From Gemmatimonadota bacterium (GTDB lineage: Bacteria; Gemmatimonadota; Gemmatimonadetes; Longimicrobiales; Gaopeijiaceae): a stretch of DNA of 64,000 bases. The notes below the pieces were generated by a model. It saw only the letters and a program-made list of their open reading frames with translations, was not told where the DNA came from and did no database searches. Each line of letters begins with the position of its first letter. Position 1 is the first letter of the stretch. The stretch spans positions 1,986,001 to 2,050,000 of the forward strand of contig JAWKQO010000001.1 in assembly GCA_041390105.1 (NCBI GenBank), in the 5' to 3' direction. This document shows positions 40,775 through 49,828 of this stretch, piece after piece. A program made the translations under genes and the position numbers.

Positions 40775-42826
40775 TTGGAATTCCCCACGGTGCGCCCGCT
40801 CCAGCTGGTGACCCTCACGCTGGCGCTCTCGGCAACGGCGGCCGCGGCCCAGGATCGCCCCGATTCTACGCGCGCGGACACCACCGTCTACCGGCTCGAC
40901 GAGCTCCGCGTGGTCGCCACCCGCCCCGTCACCACGGTGGGGGGCGCGAGCGCCTACGAGATCCACATGGACTCGATGTCGCTGGCGGTCTCCCCCACCG
41001 TCGAGGACGTGCTGAGGGAGCTTCCCAGTGTTCACGTCCGTACCAACTCGCGAGGCGAAGCCGAGATCTCGGTGCGGGGGTCCGAGTCACGTCAGGTCGC
41101 GGTACTCCTCGACGGGGTGCCGCTCACGCTCGGTTGGGACGCACGCACCGACGTGTCGGTGCTTCCCGCCGGAGCCACCACCGAGATCAGCCTGGTGCGG
41201 GGGCTGTCCTCCATGCTGCACGGGCCCAACGTCCTGGGTGGAGTGGTGCAGATGAGCGTGGGCCACGGTACCTCCTTTCCGGAGCATGCCTCCCTGCAGG
41301 TCTCTGGCGGGATCGACGAAGTGGGCGGTTACGGCACGTCGGTCACCGGCGCCCGTCCCTTCGAAAGCACCAGCGGACGCTGGCTGCTGCGCGGCGGCTT
41401 CGGGCTGCGGGACTCCCCCGGCGCGACGCTGCCCCAGGGAGTGCGCGAGCCGGTGCCCACGGAGGAGTCGCTGCGGCTCAATACCGATTTCAGCGAGTTC
41501 AACGGCTTCGGCGCTCTGCGCTTCCAGGGTGACGGCGGCCGCTGGTTCTCGCTCTCCGGGTCCGGGTTCAAGGCCGAGCGCGGCATCGCCGGCGAGTTGG
41601 ACGTCGAAGAGCCACGGCTTTGGCGCTACCCGGACATCACGCGCGCCATCGTGGCCGCGTCGGGGGGAACCGGAGATCGCGCGACCCCCTGGGGCCGAGG
41701 CGACCTCGAGGTGAGCCTCGGGCTCGATCTGGGCCGCACGGAGATCGAGTCGTTCGCGACCCGCGCCTACGACGAGGTGATCGGCACGGAGGAAGGCGAT
41801 GCGCGCACGCTGACGGTACGCATGCTGGGTGACCACACGCTGGGGCGCTTCGGGGACCTGCGCGCGGCTTTCACCTATGCCGACATCAACCACGACGCCA
41901 CCACCGACGGCGAGCTACGCGAGTACAGACAGCAACTCACAAGCCTGGGCGTCGAGACCATCTGGAAGCTCGTCGACGCCTCGGACGGAGCCATCGAAGC
42001 ACTACGCTTCAGCGTCGGCGGCGCGTTCGACCAGGGGAAGACCCCCGAGACCGGGGGCCTGCCCTCCCTGGGTACGCTCGACGACTGGGGAGCACGCGCG
42101 GGGCTGTCCGCCGTCGTGAACGACGGACGCACCCTGCTGCACATGGGCGCCAGCAGGCGGGGTCGCTTCCCCGCCCTGCGCGAGACCTACTCGGAGGCCC
42201 TCAATCGCTTCGAGCCCAACCCGGATCTCCAGCCCGAGCATCTGGTGGCCTTCGAAGGAGGGGTGACCACCCGGCTGGGCGGAGGCGACCTGCAGGTGGT
42301 GGGCTTCCATCACCGCCTCAGTGATGCCATCCGCCGCATCACGCTCCCCAGCCGCCTGCGCAAGCGTGTCAACTCCGATCGACTGGAAAGCACGGGGGCC
42401 GAGCTCCTGCTCACGCAGTCGTTCGGGGGTCTCACTCTCAGCGGCGACCTGACACTGCAGTCCGTGCAGCTCTTCGACACCGTCGACGTGTCCAGCCAAC
42501 CCGAGAATCTGCCGGAGGTGTCAGGCAGCGTGCAGGCGCGCTTCCCCCTCTTCTCCGGGGTCTCCGCCACAACCGCACTGCGCTACACCGGTACGCAGTT
42601 CTGCCAGCATCCGGACACCGGCGCTGACGTGGAGCTGGCTGGTGGTGCCTGGTGGAACGTCGACGTGGGACGTTCGTGGGCGCTGCCCTCCTCGACGGGC
42701 AGCCGTCTCATGAGTCGCGTGGAGGCGCGCGTCGGCGTCGACAACCTCACGGATACCGCGCTGTACGATCAATGCGGCCTGCCCCGCCCCGGGCGCCTGC
42801 TGCGCGTCCAGTTCAGACTCTTCTAG
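40775..42826 (+). CDS. TonB-dependent outer membrane receptor (glycan cluster)
   Basis: 683 residues. Signal peptide ending ATAAAAQ; plug domain from LRVVATRPVTTVGG through I-S-V-R-G-S-E-S-R-Q-V-A-V-L-L-D-G-V-P-L to L-V-R-G-L-S-S-M-L-H-G-P-N-V-L-G-G-V-V; a full barrel; terminal phenylalanine. The TTG start at 40775 is set by GGAGGG 7 nt upstream; GTG 40790 is the alternative. It precedes a PIG-L deacetylase, an Na+ symporter and a GH4 glycosidase on the same strand with small gaps, so it likely imports their substrate. Confidence 0.92.
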   Translation: MEFPTVRPLQLVTLTLALSATAAAAQDRPDSTRADTTVYRLDELRVVATRPVTTVGGASAYEIHMDSMSLAVSPTVEDVLRELPSVHVRTNSRGEAEISVRGSESRQVAVLLDGVPLTLGWDARTDVSVLPAGATTEISLVRGLSSMLHGPNVLGGVVQMSVGHGTSFPEHASLQVSGGIDEVGGYGTSVTGARPFESTSGRWLLRGGFGLRDSPGATLPQGVREPVPTEESLRLNTDFSEFNGFGALRFQGDGGRWFSLSGSGFKAERGIAGELDVEEPRLWRYPDITRAIVAASGGTGDRATPWGRGDLEVSLGLDLGRTEIESFATRAYDEVIGTEEGDARTLTVRMLGDHTLGRFGDLRAAFTYADINHDATTDGELREYRQQLTSLGVETIWKLVDASDGAIEALRFSVGGAFDQGKTPETGGLPSLGTLDDWGARAGLSAVVNDGRTLLHMGASRRGRFPALRETYSEALNRFEPNPDLQPEHLVAFEGGVTTRLGGGDLQVVGFHHRLSDAIRRITLPSRLRKRVNSDRLESTGAELLLTQSFGGLTLSGDLTLQSVQLFDTVDVSSQPENLPEVSGSVQARFPLFSGVSATTALRYTGTQFCQHPDTGADVELAGGAWWNVDVGRSWALPSSTGSRLMSRVEARVGVDNLTDTALYDQCGLPRPGRLLRVQFRLF

Positions 42827-42867
42827 CACGTTGACGTGATGCGCGGCAGACCGGAGGCGGAGCAGCG

Positions 42868-45504
42868 GTGAAGGTTCGTGTCTGGGTGGGTCGCCCTCGC
42901 CACCGCCTCGTCACCGGCCTCTCGATCGTCGGCGCGGCGATGGTGCCGGCCCCCTCTCGGGCCCAGTCCCCAACCCTCGAAGCCGACGCGGTCGCGACGC
43001 TCCCCTTCGATCGCGGCACTCCGGGTCTCCGTCAGGCACTGCTCCGGCTTTCCACGACGGCGTCGCTCCTGCATACCACCGCCCATCCGGACGATGAGCA
43101 GGCGGGATTGCTGACCCTCCTGGCGCGCGGCCGGGGCGTACGCACCACGCTGCTGACGCTGAACCGTGGCGAGGCGGGTGCCAACGCGCTGGGGCCGGAG
43201 CTCTTCGACGCGCTCGGCCTGGTACGCACGGAGGAACTGCTGTTGGCCGGGCGCTGGTATGGGCTCTCCGCCCAGTACTTCACCAACGCGGTCGACTACG
43301 GCTACTCCAAGACGCTGGACGAGGCCCTGCGCTCGTGGGATCAGGAGGCGGTGTTGGGCGATCTCGTGCGTGTGTTGCGCAGCGAACGCCCCCGCGTGGT
43401 GGTCTCGCGCTGGCACGGATCGGAGCGTGACGGACACGGGCATCATCACGCGGCCGGCGTGCTCACTCCGCTCGCGGTCGCCGCCGCCGCTGACCCGGAT
43501 CGCTTCCCCGATCAGATCGCCGAGGAGGGCCTCCGCCCCTGGCGCGTCGAACGGCTCTACCGCGGCGGCGTGCGCGAGGGTGAGCTCACGCATGTCGAGA
43601 TCGACGTGAACCGATCGTTCGATCTGCTGGGGCGATCGTTTCTGGACGTGGGGTCCGAGGGCCTCTCCCTGCAGCGATCGCAAACCGCAGGGCGGCGGCG
43701 CACGAGCGAGGGTCCGGTCGTGTATCGCTATGAGCGACTGGACGACGGAGGCAGCCGCGCAGACGCGCAACCCGACTCCACGTTCTTCGCGGGTCTGGAC
43801 ACGTCCCTCTCCGGACTGTTCACACAAACTGCGGAAGAGGCGCCGCGCGCGGCCCACGCCGCCCTGGCCCGCGCGCAACGGTCGATCGAACGGGCCAGCG
43901 GGCGCGTCGAGTTGGACAGCGGCCTGGGTGCGGTCGAGCCCCTCGCCGAGGCCCTGGCGGCCCTGCGCGAAGCACACACAGCAGCCACGGAGGCACCGGA
44001 AGCGCGGCGCGTGCTCGAGCGGAAGATCCTCGAAGCCCAGACCGCGCTGCGTCTCGCGTTGGGCGTGACCGTTACGGCCCTGGCCACGGACGAAGGCGGC
44101 GCCGTGCACCGCTTGGCGCCGGGCCAGTCCTTTCGCGTGCAGGCTCGCTTCGCGTCCGCCTACCCACGCTACCTCACGGACGTGAGGCTCACACTGGAGG
44201 CGCCCTCCGGATGGATGGTGCGCGACGAGGCCTCGGCTCCACAGGCCTGGAGCGTGCGCGTCGCCGCCGATGCGCAGCCCTCCGGCGCCTACTTCGCCCG
44301 CGACGGCCTGGGCGACACCCACTACAGCGTGCGGGACTCGTCCGCCTTGCACCTCCCCTGGTCGGAGCTGCCCCTCCGGGTGGTGGCGTCGTTCGCGGTG
44401 CACGGGGAGACCGTGCGTGTGGGCGCTCCCGTTCGCGGTGAAGAGCCCGCCTTGCCCTACGGCGTAGAGCAGCGGCGCCTCCAGGTGGTGCCTCCGGTGT
44501 CGGTGCGGCTGAAGCCCGCCGTCCATCTCCTTCTGCCGTCGTCCGCGGGCGCCTTCCGCGTTTCTGCCGAGGTGGAGCAAACCACCGGCATGCCGGTGGC
44601 CGGAACGCTGTCGCTGACCATACCGGCCGGGTGGAGCGTGCAACCGGCGTCGGTGGCATTCGCTCTGGATGCCGCCGGCGAGCGTCAGATCAGCGAGTTC
44701 CAGGTGGAGCCGGCGCCCGGTGGGCCCGCCACGGAGCACATCGAAGCCGTGGCGCAGATCGGCGGTTCCATCTACGCGGCGGAGGAACAGCGCATCGTGC
44801 ACCGCGATCTCGAACCAAGATCGCTCCACGTGCCCGCCCGGAGCAGGGTGCTGCGGGTGGACGCCCGCATCGCGCCCGCCCTCGAGGTCGGCTACGTGGA
44901 GGGGGTCGGCGATCAGATCCCGGACGCGATCATGGCGTTGGGAGCGCGGGTCGCCGTCCTCGACGACGCCGCGCTGGCGGAGGCACCTCTCGACCGCTTC
45001 GACGCGATCGTCGTGGGAACGCGCGCCTATGCTGTGCGCCCTACCCTGGCCCGAGAGAACGCGCGTCTGTTGGAGTACGTGGAGGCCGGTGGGCATCTCG
45101 TCGTGCTCTACCAAACGCCAGAGTTCGACGCGGCGAGCCTGGCTCCCTACGCGGCAGAGTTGCCCGACAACGCGGAGGAGGTCTCCGAAGAAGACGCACC
45201 GGTGGAGCTGCTGGCCCCCGAGCATCCGCTGCTCAACGCCCCCAACCGCATCGGCGTCGACGACTTCGAGGGCTGGGTGGAGCAGCGCGGGTCCAAGTTC
45301 TTCTCCCGGTGGGGACCCGAGTTCACGGCGCTCGTCGAGACCCACGATCACGGACAGGCTCCCCAAGGGGGCGTATGGCTCACCGCCCCGCTCGGCCGCG
45401 GGCACTACACCTACGTTGCCCTGGCTCTGCACCGGCAGACCCCCTACGCTGTGCCCGGTGCCTACCGCATCCTCGCCAATCTGCTTTCGTTCGGGTCGCG
45501 CTGA
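42868..45504 (+). CDS. Secreted PIG-L-family deacetylase with accessory beta domains
   Basis: 878 residues. Signal peptide ends about APSRAQ. The PIG-L/LmbE domain (~55-300) has zinc motif A-H-P-D-D-E and a second site D-G-H-G-H-H-H-A-A-G. Members remove N-acetyl groups from GlcNAc-type sugars. The remaining ~570 residues hold Ig-like/NEW3-type beta domains (TLEAPSGWMV, LSLTIPAGWSVQPA) and a C-terminal glutamine-amidotransferase-like region (V-A-V-L-D-D, V-V-G-T-R-A-Y, G-G-H-L-V-V-L-Y-Q-T). GTG start with GGAGG upstream. Predicted to work in the periplasm on sugars imported by the preceding receptor. Confidence 0.88.
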   Translation: MKVRVWVGRPRHRLVTGLSIVGAAMVPAPSRAQSPTLEADAVATLPFDRGTPGLRQALLRLSTTASLLHTTAHPDDEQAGLLTLLARGRGVRTTLLTLNRGEAGANALGPELFDALGLVRTEELLLAGRWYGLSAQYFTNAVDYGYSKTLDEALRSWDQEAVLGDLVRVLRSERPRVVVSRWHGSERDGHGHHHAAGVLTPLAVAAAADPDRFPDQIAEEGLRPWRVERLYRGGVREGELTHVEIDVNRSFDLLGRSFLDVGSEGLSLQRSQTAGRRRTSEGPVVYRYERLDDGGSRADAQPDSTFFAGLDTSLSGLFTQTAEEAPRAAHAALARAQRSIERASGRVELDSGLGAVEPLAEALAALREAHTAATEAPEARRVLERKILEAQTALRLALGVTVTALATDEGGAVHRLAPGQSFRVQARFASAYPRYLTDVRLTLEAPSGWMVRDEASAPQAWSVRVAADAQPSGAYFARDGLGDTHYSVRDSSALHLPWSELPLRVVASFAVHGETVRVGAPVRGEEPALPYGVEQRRLQVVPPVSVRLKPAVHLLLPSSAGAFRVSAEVEQTTGMPVAGTLSLTIPAGWSVQPASVAFALDAAGERQISEFQVEPAPGGPATEHIEAVAQIGGSIYAAEEQRIVHRDLEPRSLHVPARSRVLRVDARIAPALEVGYVEGVGDQIPDAIMALGARVAVLDDAALAEAPLDRFDAIVVGTRAYAVRPTLARENARLLEYVEAGGHLVVLYQTPEFDAASLAPYAAELPDNAEEVSEEDAPVELLAPEHPLLNAPNRIGVDDFEGWVEQRGSKFFSRWGPEFTALVETHDHGQAPQGGVWLTAPLGRGHYTYVALALHRQTPYAVPGAYRILANLLSFGSR

Positions 45505-45537
45505 CGGCGCGACCTCGCAGCCATCGAGGTCCGGGCC

Positions 45538-47340
45538 GTGCAGCTGACCGGTCCGGACTTCGTGGTCATCGCGGCCTACGGCCTGGTGGTCCTGGTGATC
45601 GGTTGGATCTTTGCCAGTCGGGCCGGGGCGAGCGTGGAGGACTACTTCGTGGCCGGACGCCGGCTGCCCTGGTGGCTGGCGGGCACCTCGATCGCGGCCA
45701 CCTGGTTCGCTGCCGATGCGCCGCTGGCCACCGCCGGGATCGTGCGCGAGCGCGGCATCGTCGCCAACTGGCTGTGGTGGTACGAGGGCACGGGCGTCCT
45801 CTTTCTCGTCTTCTTCTACGCCAAGCTGTGGCGCCGCGCCGGGATCCTCACCGACGCCGAGTTCATCGAGCTGCGCTACTCGGGGCGGCCGGCCGCCCTG
45901 CTACGCGGCTTCTCCGCCATCTACCAGGGCGTGCTGAAGAACGCGGTGGTCATGGGGTGGGTGATGTTGGCCATGGTGAAGTTCAGCCAGGTGCTCCTGG
46001 GCTGGGATCCCGTGGTCACGCTGGTCGTCGCCGGGTTGATCGCACTCAGCTACACGGCCGCATCGGGGCTATGGGGCGTGGTGGCCACCGACCTTCTCCA
46101 ATTCGTGGTGGGGATGATCGGGTCTCTGATCCTGGCAGTACTGGTCCTGGCACGCGTGGGTGGGCCGCGGGGGCTGGCGAACGGAGTGCGGGGGCTGGCC
46201 GACGCTCCTCCCGCGGCGCTGGACCTGATGCCGCACAGCTCGCACATGGGCTCACTGGAGCTGGCGTCGTTCCTCTGCCTGATCCTGTTCCTCTGGGTGC
46301 GGAGCGGGCAGGGCGACGGCTACGTGGCCCAACGGCTCTTCGCCACGAAGAACGAGCGGCAATCGCTGCTGGCCGCCCTGTGGTTCGCCCTCGCGGGCAT
46401 CGTCCTGATGACCTGGCCCTGGGTGGTGGTGGGACTGGGCTCGCTGTTGGTGCTGCCCGCTGCGAGCGCAGCGCCCACCCTGGTGGCCGACCCCGAGCTC
46501 GCCTACCCGATGATGATCGGCGAGCTCATGCCGGTGGGGCTGCGCGGCCTGGTCGTCGCCGCCTTTCTGGCCGCGTTCATGAGCACCATGGACACCCACC
46601 TCTGTTGGGGGGCGTCCTACCTCGTCAACGATGTGTACCGACGCTTCCTCCGCCGGGACGCGTCTGAGTCGCACTATGTGCGCGCCTCCCGGGTCGCGGT
46701 CCTTCTGCTGGCCGTGGTGGCCGCCGTGAGTGCCTGGCAGATGACCTCCATCCAGCGCGCCTGGATCTACGTGATCGAGCTGACCGCCGGAGTGGCGTTC
46801 GTCTGGTTGCTGCGTTGGTACTGGTGGAGAGTCAACGCCTGGGCGGAGATCGCGGCCATGGTCGCATCGCTGGTGCTCGCCAACGGTGGCCTGATCGCCC
46901 GGGGGCTCGCGGCTGCCGGCCTGCTTCCCGGTGGGTGGGAAACGAACCTGCTTCTCGTGTACGGCAGCGAGTACGACTTCATCCGCGCCACCGGCATCGT
47001 GCTCGTCTCCACCGTGCTGTGGATGACCGTCGCCCTCCTGACGCCACCCGACGACCCCGCGCGGCTCGATGCCTTCTATCGTCGCGTGCGCCCAGCCGGT
47101 TGGTGGGGGCCTGTGGCCAGGAGCGCCCCGGGGGTCTCGGTGGATGGAGGATCCTCCGCACGGTGGCTGGGCTTCTTCCTGAGCACAGCGTTCCTCTATT
47201 CCGCCCTGCTGGGAATCGGATACGTTGTCACCGGGCGGACGCTCGCCGGAGCCGCGGTCGGAGCGCTCTCCCTCGTGGCCGGAGCGCTGACGCTCCGGCT
47301 CGCGTCACGCGAAGCGTCGTCCACAGCCGCGGAGTCATGA
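45538..47340 (+). CDS. Sodium:solute symporter (SSS family)
   Basis: 600 residues with about 13-15 membrane helices. The N-terminus (DYFVAGRRLPWWLAGTSIAATWFAADAPL) and the central GYVAQRLFATKNE are diagnostic of SSS transporters, which move sugars, sialic acid, amino acids or vitamins with Na+. Its stop codon overlaps the GH4 start (ATGA), so its substrate is probably a sugar or glycoside handled by that enzyme. GTG start. Four-bp overlap and cluster context point to carbohydrate uptake across the inner membrane. Confidence 0.92.
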   Translation: MQLTGPDFVVIAAYGLVVLVIGWIFASRAGASVEDYFVAGRRLPWWLAGTSIAATWFAADAPLATAGIVRERGIVANWLWWYEGTGVLFLVFFYAKLWRRAGILTDAEFIELRYSGRPAALLRGFSAIYQGVLKNAVVMGWVMLAMVKFSQVLLGWDPVVTLVVAGLIALSYTAASGLWGVVATDLLQFVVGMIGSLILAVLVLARVGGPRGLANGVRGLADAPPAALDLMPHSSHMGSLELASFLCLILFLWVRSGQGDGYVAQRLFATKNERQSLLAALWFALAGIVLMTWPWVVVGLGSLLVLPAASAAPTLVADPELAYPMMIGELMPVGLRGLVVAAFLAAFMSTMDTHLCWGASYLVNDVYRRFLRRDASESHYVRASRVAVLLLAVVAAVSAWQMTSIQRAWIYVIELTAGVAFVWLLRWYWWRVNAWAEIAAMVASLVLANGGLIARGLAAAGLLPGGWETNLLLVYGSEYDFIRATGIVLVSTVLWMTVALLTPPDDPARLDAFYRRVRPAGWWGPVARSAPGVSVDGGSSARWLGFFLSTAFLYSALLGIGYVVTGRTLAGAAVGALSLVAGALTLRLASREASSTAAES

Positions 47341-48725
47341 GCCTTCATCTCGTCCTCATCGGTGCGGGCAGCAGGGAGTTCGGACCCGCCACCGTCACAG
47401 ACATCCTGCTGAGCGATGCGCTGTGCGCCCAGGAGCCGTCGGTGACCCTGATGGACCTCGACGCCGGCGCGGTGGAGGCCACCCGCGCCTTCGCAGCGGC
47501 GTTGGCGCAGGCCCGCTCGCGGCCCGTGCACTTCCATGCCACGACGGACCTGCAGGAGGCGCTCTCCGACGCCGATTTCGTGATCATGGCCGTGGAGCGC
47601 CGCCGCTACTTCTACTGGTCGCAGGACTTCCACATTCCCCGCAGTCTCGGGTTTCAGCAGATCTACGGGGAGAACGGTGGCCCAGGCGGGCTTTTCCACG
47701 CACTGCGCAACATGCCGCCGTCCCTCGAGGTGGTGGAGGGCATGGGCCGGTTGTGTCCGGACGCCGTGCTGCTGAACTACACGAATCCGCTGACCAAGCT
47801 GTGTGAGGCGCAAACCCGCCTCGGTCCTGTGCGGGTGATCGGCCTCTGTCACGGCGTCTTCGCCGGCATGGAGCAGGTCGCCGCGCTGTTGGAGCGCCCC
47901 GTCCACTCGCTGGAGATCCACTCGGCGGGACTCAACCACTTCACGTGGTTCACCTCCATCCGGGACCGGGAGACGGGAGCGGATCTCTATCCCGAGCTTC
48001 GGGAGCGCGAAGCCCGGGCGCACTGGTTGCACGACTTCGACGAGATCGCCCTCTCCCGCATCCTGCTCCGCACCTACGGACTTTGGCCGTCACCGGGCGC
48101 CAACCACATCGGTGAGTACCTGGCCTGGGCAGGCGACCTGCTGCCGAGCCAGGACATGCAGTTCTTCCACGACCCGGCGGACGGCGACCCCTGGGAGTCG
48201 GACCGCGTCCCACCGTGGATCTACAACCTCCGGGACCGTCCCACCGACACGCCCCTGTTCCATCCCGCCCGTGAGGGTCGTCTGAAGCCCAGCCCCCACC
48301 GGGGCCCCACCGTGGACGACCCCCGGCCCTCCGGTGAGTTGGCCATCCCCATCATCGAGGGCCTGGCGGCCGGCGTGCCACACGATCTCGCCGCCGTGAA
48401 CGTACCCAACCGCGGCGCGCTGCCAGGGCTCCCGGACGATGCGGTGGTGGAGCTTCCCGCCCAGGTGGATGCAGCCGGCTTGCGCACGCTCCCGGTCGAG
48501 GCGCTGCCCGAGGCGGCGCTGGCGCTGCTGCGAACGCAGTGCTCGATCAATCACCTGCTCGTGCAGGCCTACGAGGAGCGCTCCCGCGACCGCCTGCTGC
48601 AGGCCCTGCTGCTGGACCCGTCCACACGCTCCTACGGCAATGCCGTACGCCTGATCGACATCATGTTCGAACGGCAAGCCGACGCACTTCCCGCGCTCGT
48701 CTGGCACCGCCGGCAACCGTCGTGA
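47337..48725 (+). CDS. Glycoside hydrolase family 4 (NAD+/Mn2+-dependent)
   Basis: 462 residues, typical of GH4 alpha-glucosidase/alpha-galactosidase-like enzymes. These oxidise C3 of the sugar with NAD+, eliminate the aglycone and reduce back, so they can cleave alpha and beta bonds. Features: nucleotide loop L-I-G-A-G-S-R-E-F-G, L-L-N-Y-T-N-P, and the Mn ligands Cys171 (G-L-C-H-G-V) and His201 (A-G-L-N-H-F). No signal peptide; cytoplasmic. Translationally coupled to the symporter. Confidence 0.93.
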   Translation: MSLHLVLIGAGSREFGPATVTDILLSDALCAQEPSVTLMDLDAGAVEATRAFAAALAQARSRPVHFHATTDLQEALSDADFVIMAVERRRYFYWSQDFHIPRSLGFQQIYGENGGPGGLFHALRNMPPSLEVVEGMGRLCPDAVLLNYTNPLTKLCEAQTRLGPVRVIGLCHGVFAGMEQVAALLERPVHSLEIHSAGLNHFTWFTSIRDRETGADLYPELREREARAHWLHDFDEIALSRILLRTYGLWPSPGANHIGEYLAWAGDLLPSQDMQFFHDPADGDPWESDRVPPWIYNLRDRPTDTPLFHPAREGRLKPSPHRGPTVDDPRPSGELAIPIIEGLAAGVPHDLAAVNVPNRGALPGLPDDAVVELPAQVDAAGLRTLPVEALPEAALALLRTQCSINHLLVQAYEERSRDRLLQALLLDPSTRSYGNAVRLIDIMFERQADALPALVWHRRQPS

Positions 48726-48771
48726 ATCTCCAGAACGTCTCTCTACGAACCTTCACCCAGGACAAAGGCGC

Positions 48772-49266
48772 ATGATTGCAGAATCCATCCTTCCCGAGTT
48801 CGACCACGAGTTCGCGCAGCTGCGACGGATGCTGGAGCACGTCCCGGAGACCATCCCCGAGTACGCGCCCCACCAGAAGTCGATGACCATGCAACGCCTG
48901 GTCGGTCACCTGGCCGAGTTGCCGGAGTGGACGAATGCCACCATCGACATGGACGAACTCGACTTCGCCACCTTCGACTATCAACCGTTCATGCCGGCCA
49001 CGCGCGCCGAGGCGATCGAACGGCTGGACAAGGCCCTGGCGGGCGCGCGAGCCTGCCTGGCCGGCGCCTCGGACGAGACGCTCATGGGCAACTGGACCAT
49101 GCGCGACGGCGACAAGGTCTACATGACGATGCCCAAGGTCGCGGTGCTGCGAAGCTTCGTCTTCAACCACATGATCCACCACCGCGCGCAGCTCGGCGTG
49201 TATCTGCGGCTGAACGACCTGCACGTGCCGGGCATGTACGGTCCCTCCGCCGACGAGCCCATGTAG
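48772..49266 (+). CDS. DinB family protein
   Basis: 164 residues, four-helix bundle. Candidate metal histidines are in R-L-V-G-H-L-A-E-L-P and the C-terminal F-N-H-M-I-H-H-R-A-Q-L-G-V-Y, the usual DinB pattern. AAAGG precedes the ATG. It lies 46 bp after GH4 but has no obvious link to sugar use. A strong hairpin follows it. Distinct from the DinB gene at 1192. Confidence 0.9.
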   Translation: MIAESILPEFDHEFAQLRRMLEHVPETIPEYAPHQKSMTMQRLVGHLAELPEWTNATIDMDELDFATFDYQPFMPATRAEAIERLDKALAGARACLAGASDETLMGNWTMRDGDKVYMTMPKVAVLRSFVFNHMIHHRAQLGVYLRLNDLHVPGMYGPSADEPM

Positions 49267-49319
49267 ACGGTCGCCGGCGCGGGCCCCCTCCGGGCAGCGC
49301 GCTTCCCCCTGACTTCCCC

Positions 49320-49364
49320 GCGCGGCCGGACCGACCCAGATTGACGGGTCGGCTCCGGCCGCGC
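49320..49364. terminator. Long GC-rich hairpin between DinB and cupin genes
   Basis: GCGCGGCCGG-ACCGACCC pairs with GGGTCGG-CTCCGGCCGCGC around an 8-nt loop, with only one bulged base: an 18-bp stem. It is the strongest stem-loop I see in the window. No T-tract follows. Confidence 0.6.
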
Positions 49365-49408
49365 CGCCGATCGAGTTCCGCACCCGCCAGTCAGCCCTGC
49401 GAGGAACC

Positions 49409-49771
49409 ATGAGTCACAAGCACGCCAGCGACATCGAGGCCCAAGCGGTGAAAGCGGGCTCCGGCACGTCGATGCAGGTTCTGATCGGTGCGGATCAGGG
49501 ACCGAACTTCGCCATGCGGCGCTTCATCATGGAGCCGGGCGGCGGCATGCCGCTCCACACCAACGCCGTCGAGCACGAGCAGTACGTCCTGCGAGGGCGA
49601 GCGCGGGTCACCATCGGAGGAGAGGTGATCGAGGTGAACCGGGACGACGTGGTCTACATCCCGGCCGGCGTGCCTCACTCCTACGATTCGTTGGGTCCCG
49701 AGCCCTTCGAGTTCATCTGCGTCGTGCCCAACCAGCCGGACAAGATCGAGCTGGTGGAACCGGGCTGCTGA
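49409..49771 (+). CDS. Cupin-domain protein
   Basis: 120 residues forming one small beta-barrel. Cupin motif 1 is P-L-H-T-N-A-V-E-H-E-Q-Y-V-L-R-G; motif 2 is V-Y-I-P-A-G-V-P-H-S-Y. His and Glu residues in these can bind a metal. Single-domain cupins serve as sugar isomerases, dioxygenases or binding proteins; nothing here says which. GAGGAA precedes the ATG. Convergent with the DUF5916 gene. Confidence 0.9.
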   Translation: MSHKHASDIEAQAVKAGSGTSMQVLIGADQGPNFAMRRFIMEPGGGMPLHTNAVEHEQYVLRGRARVTIGGEVIEVNRDDVVYIPAGVPHSYDSLGPEPFEFICVVPNQPDKIELVEPGC

Positions 49772-49776
49772 ATCTC

Positions 49777-49792
49777 GCGGGGGGGCGCCCGC
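49777..49792. terminator. Small GC-rich hairpin between convergent genes
   Basis: GCGGG and CCCGC enclose 6 nt just after the cupin stop codon. Weak; could end one or both transcripts. Confidence 0.25.
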
Positions 49793-49828
49793 TCTGGAGC
49801 GCAGACGATGGCGGCGGCAGTCCGCCCG

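Noticed and set aside
42823..45432. 869-codon open frame antisense to the PIG-L gene
   Set aside because: Composition is that of a reversed coding strand; the sense frame has clear catalytic motifs.
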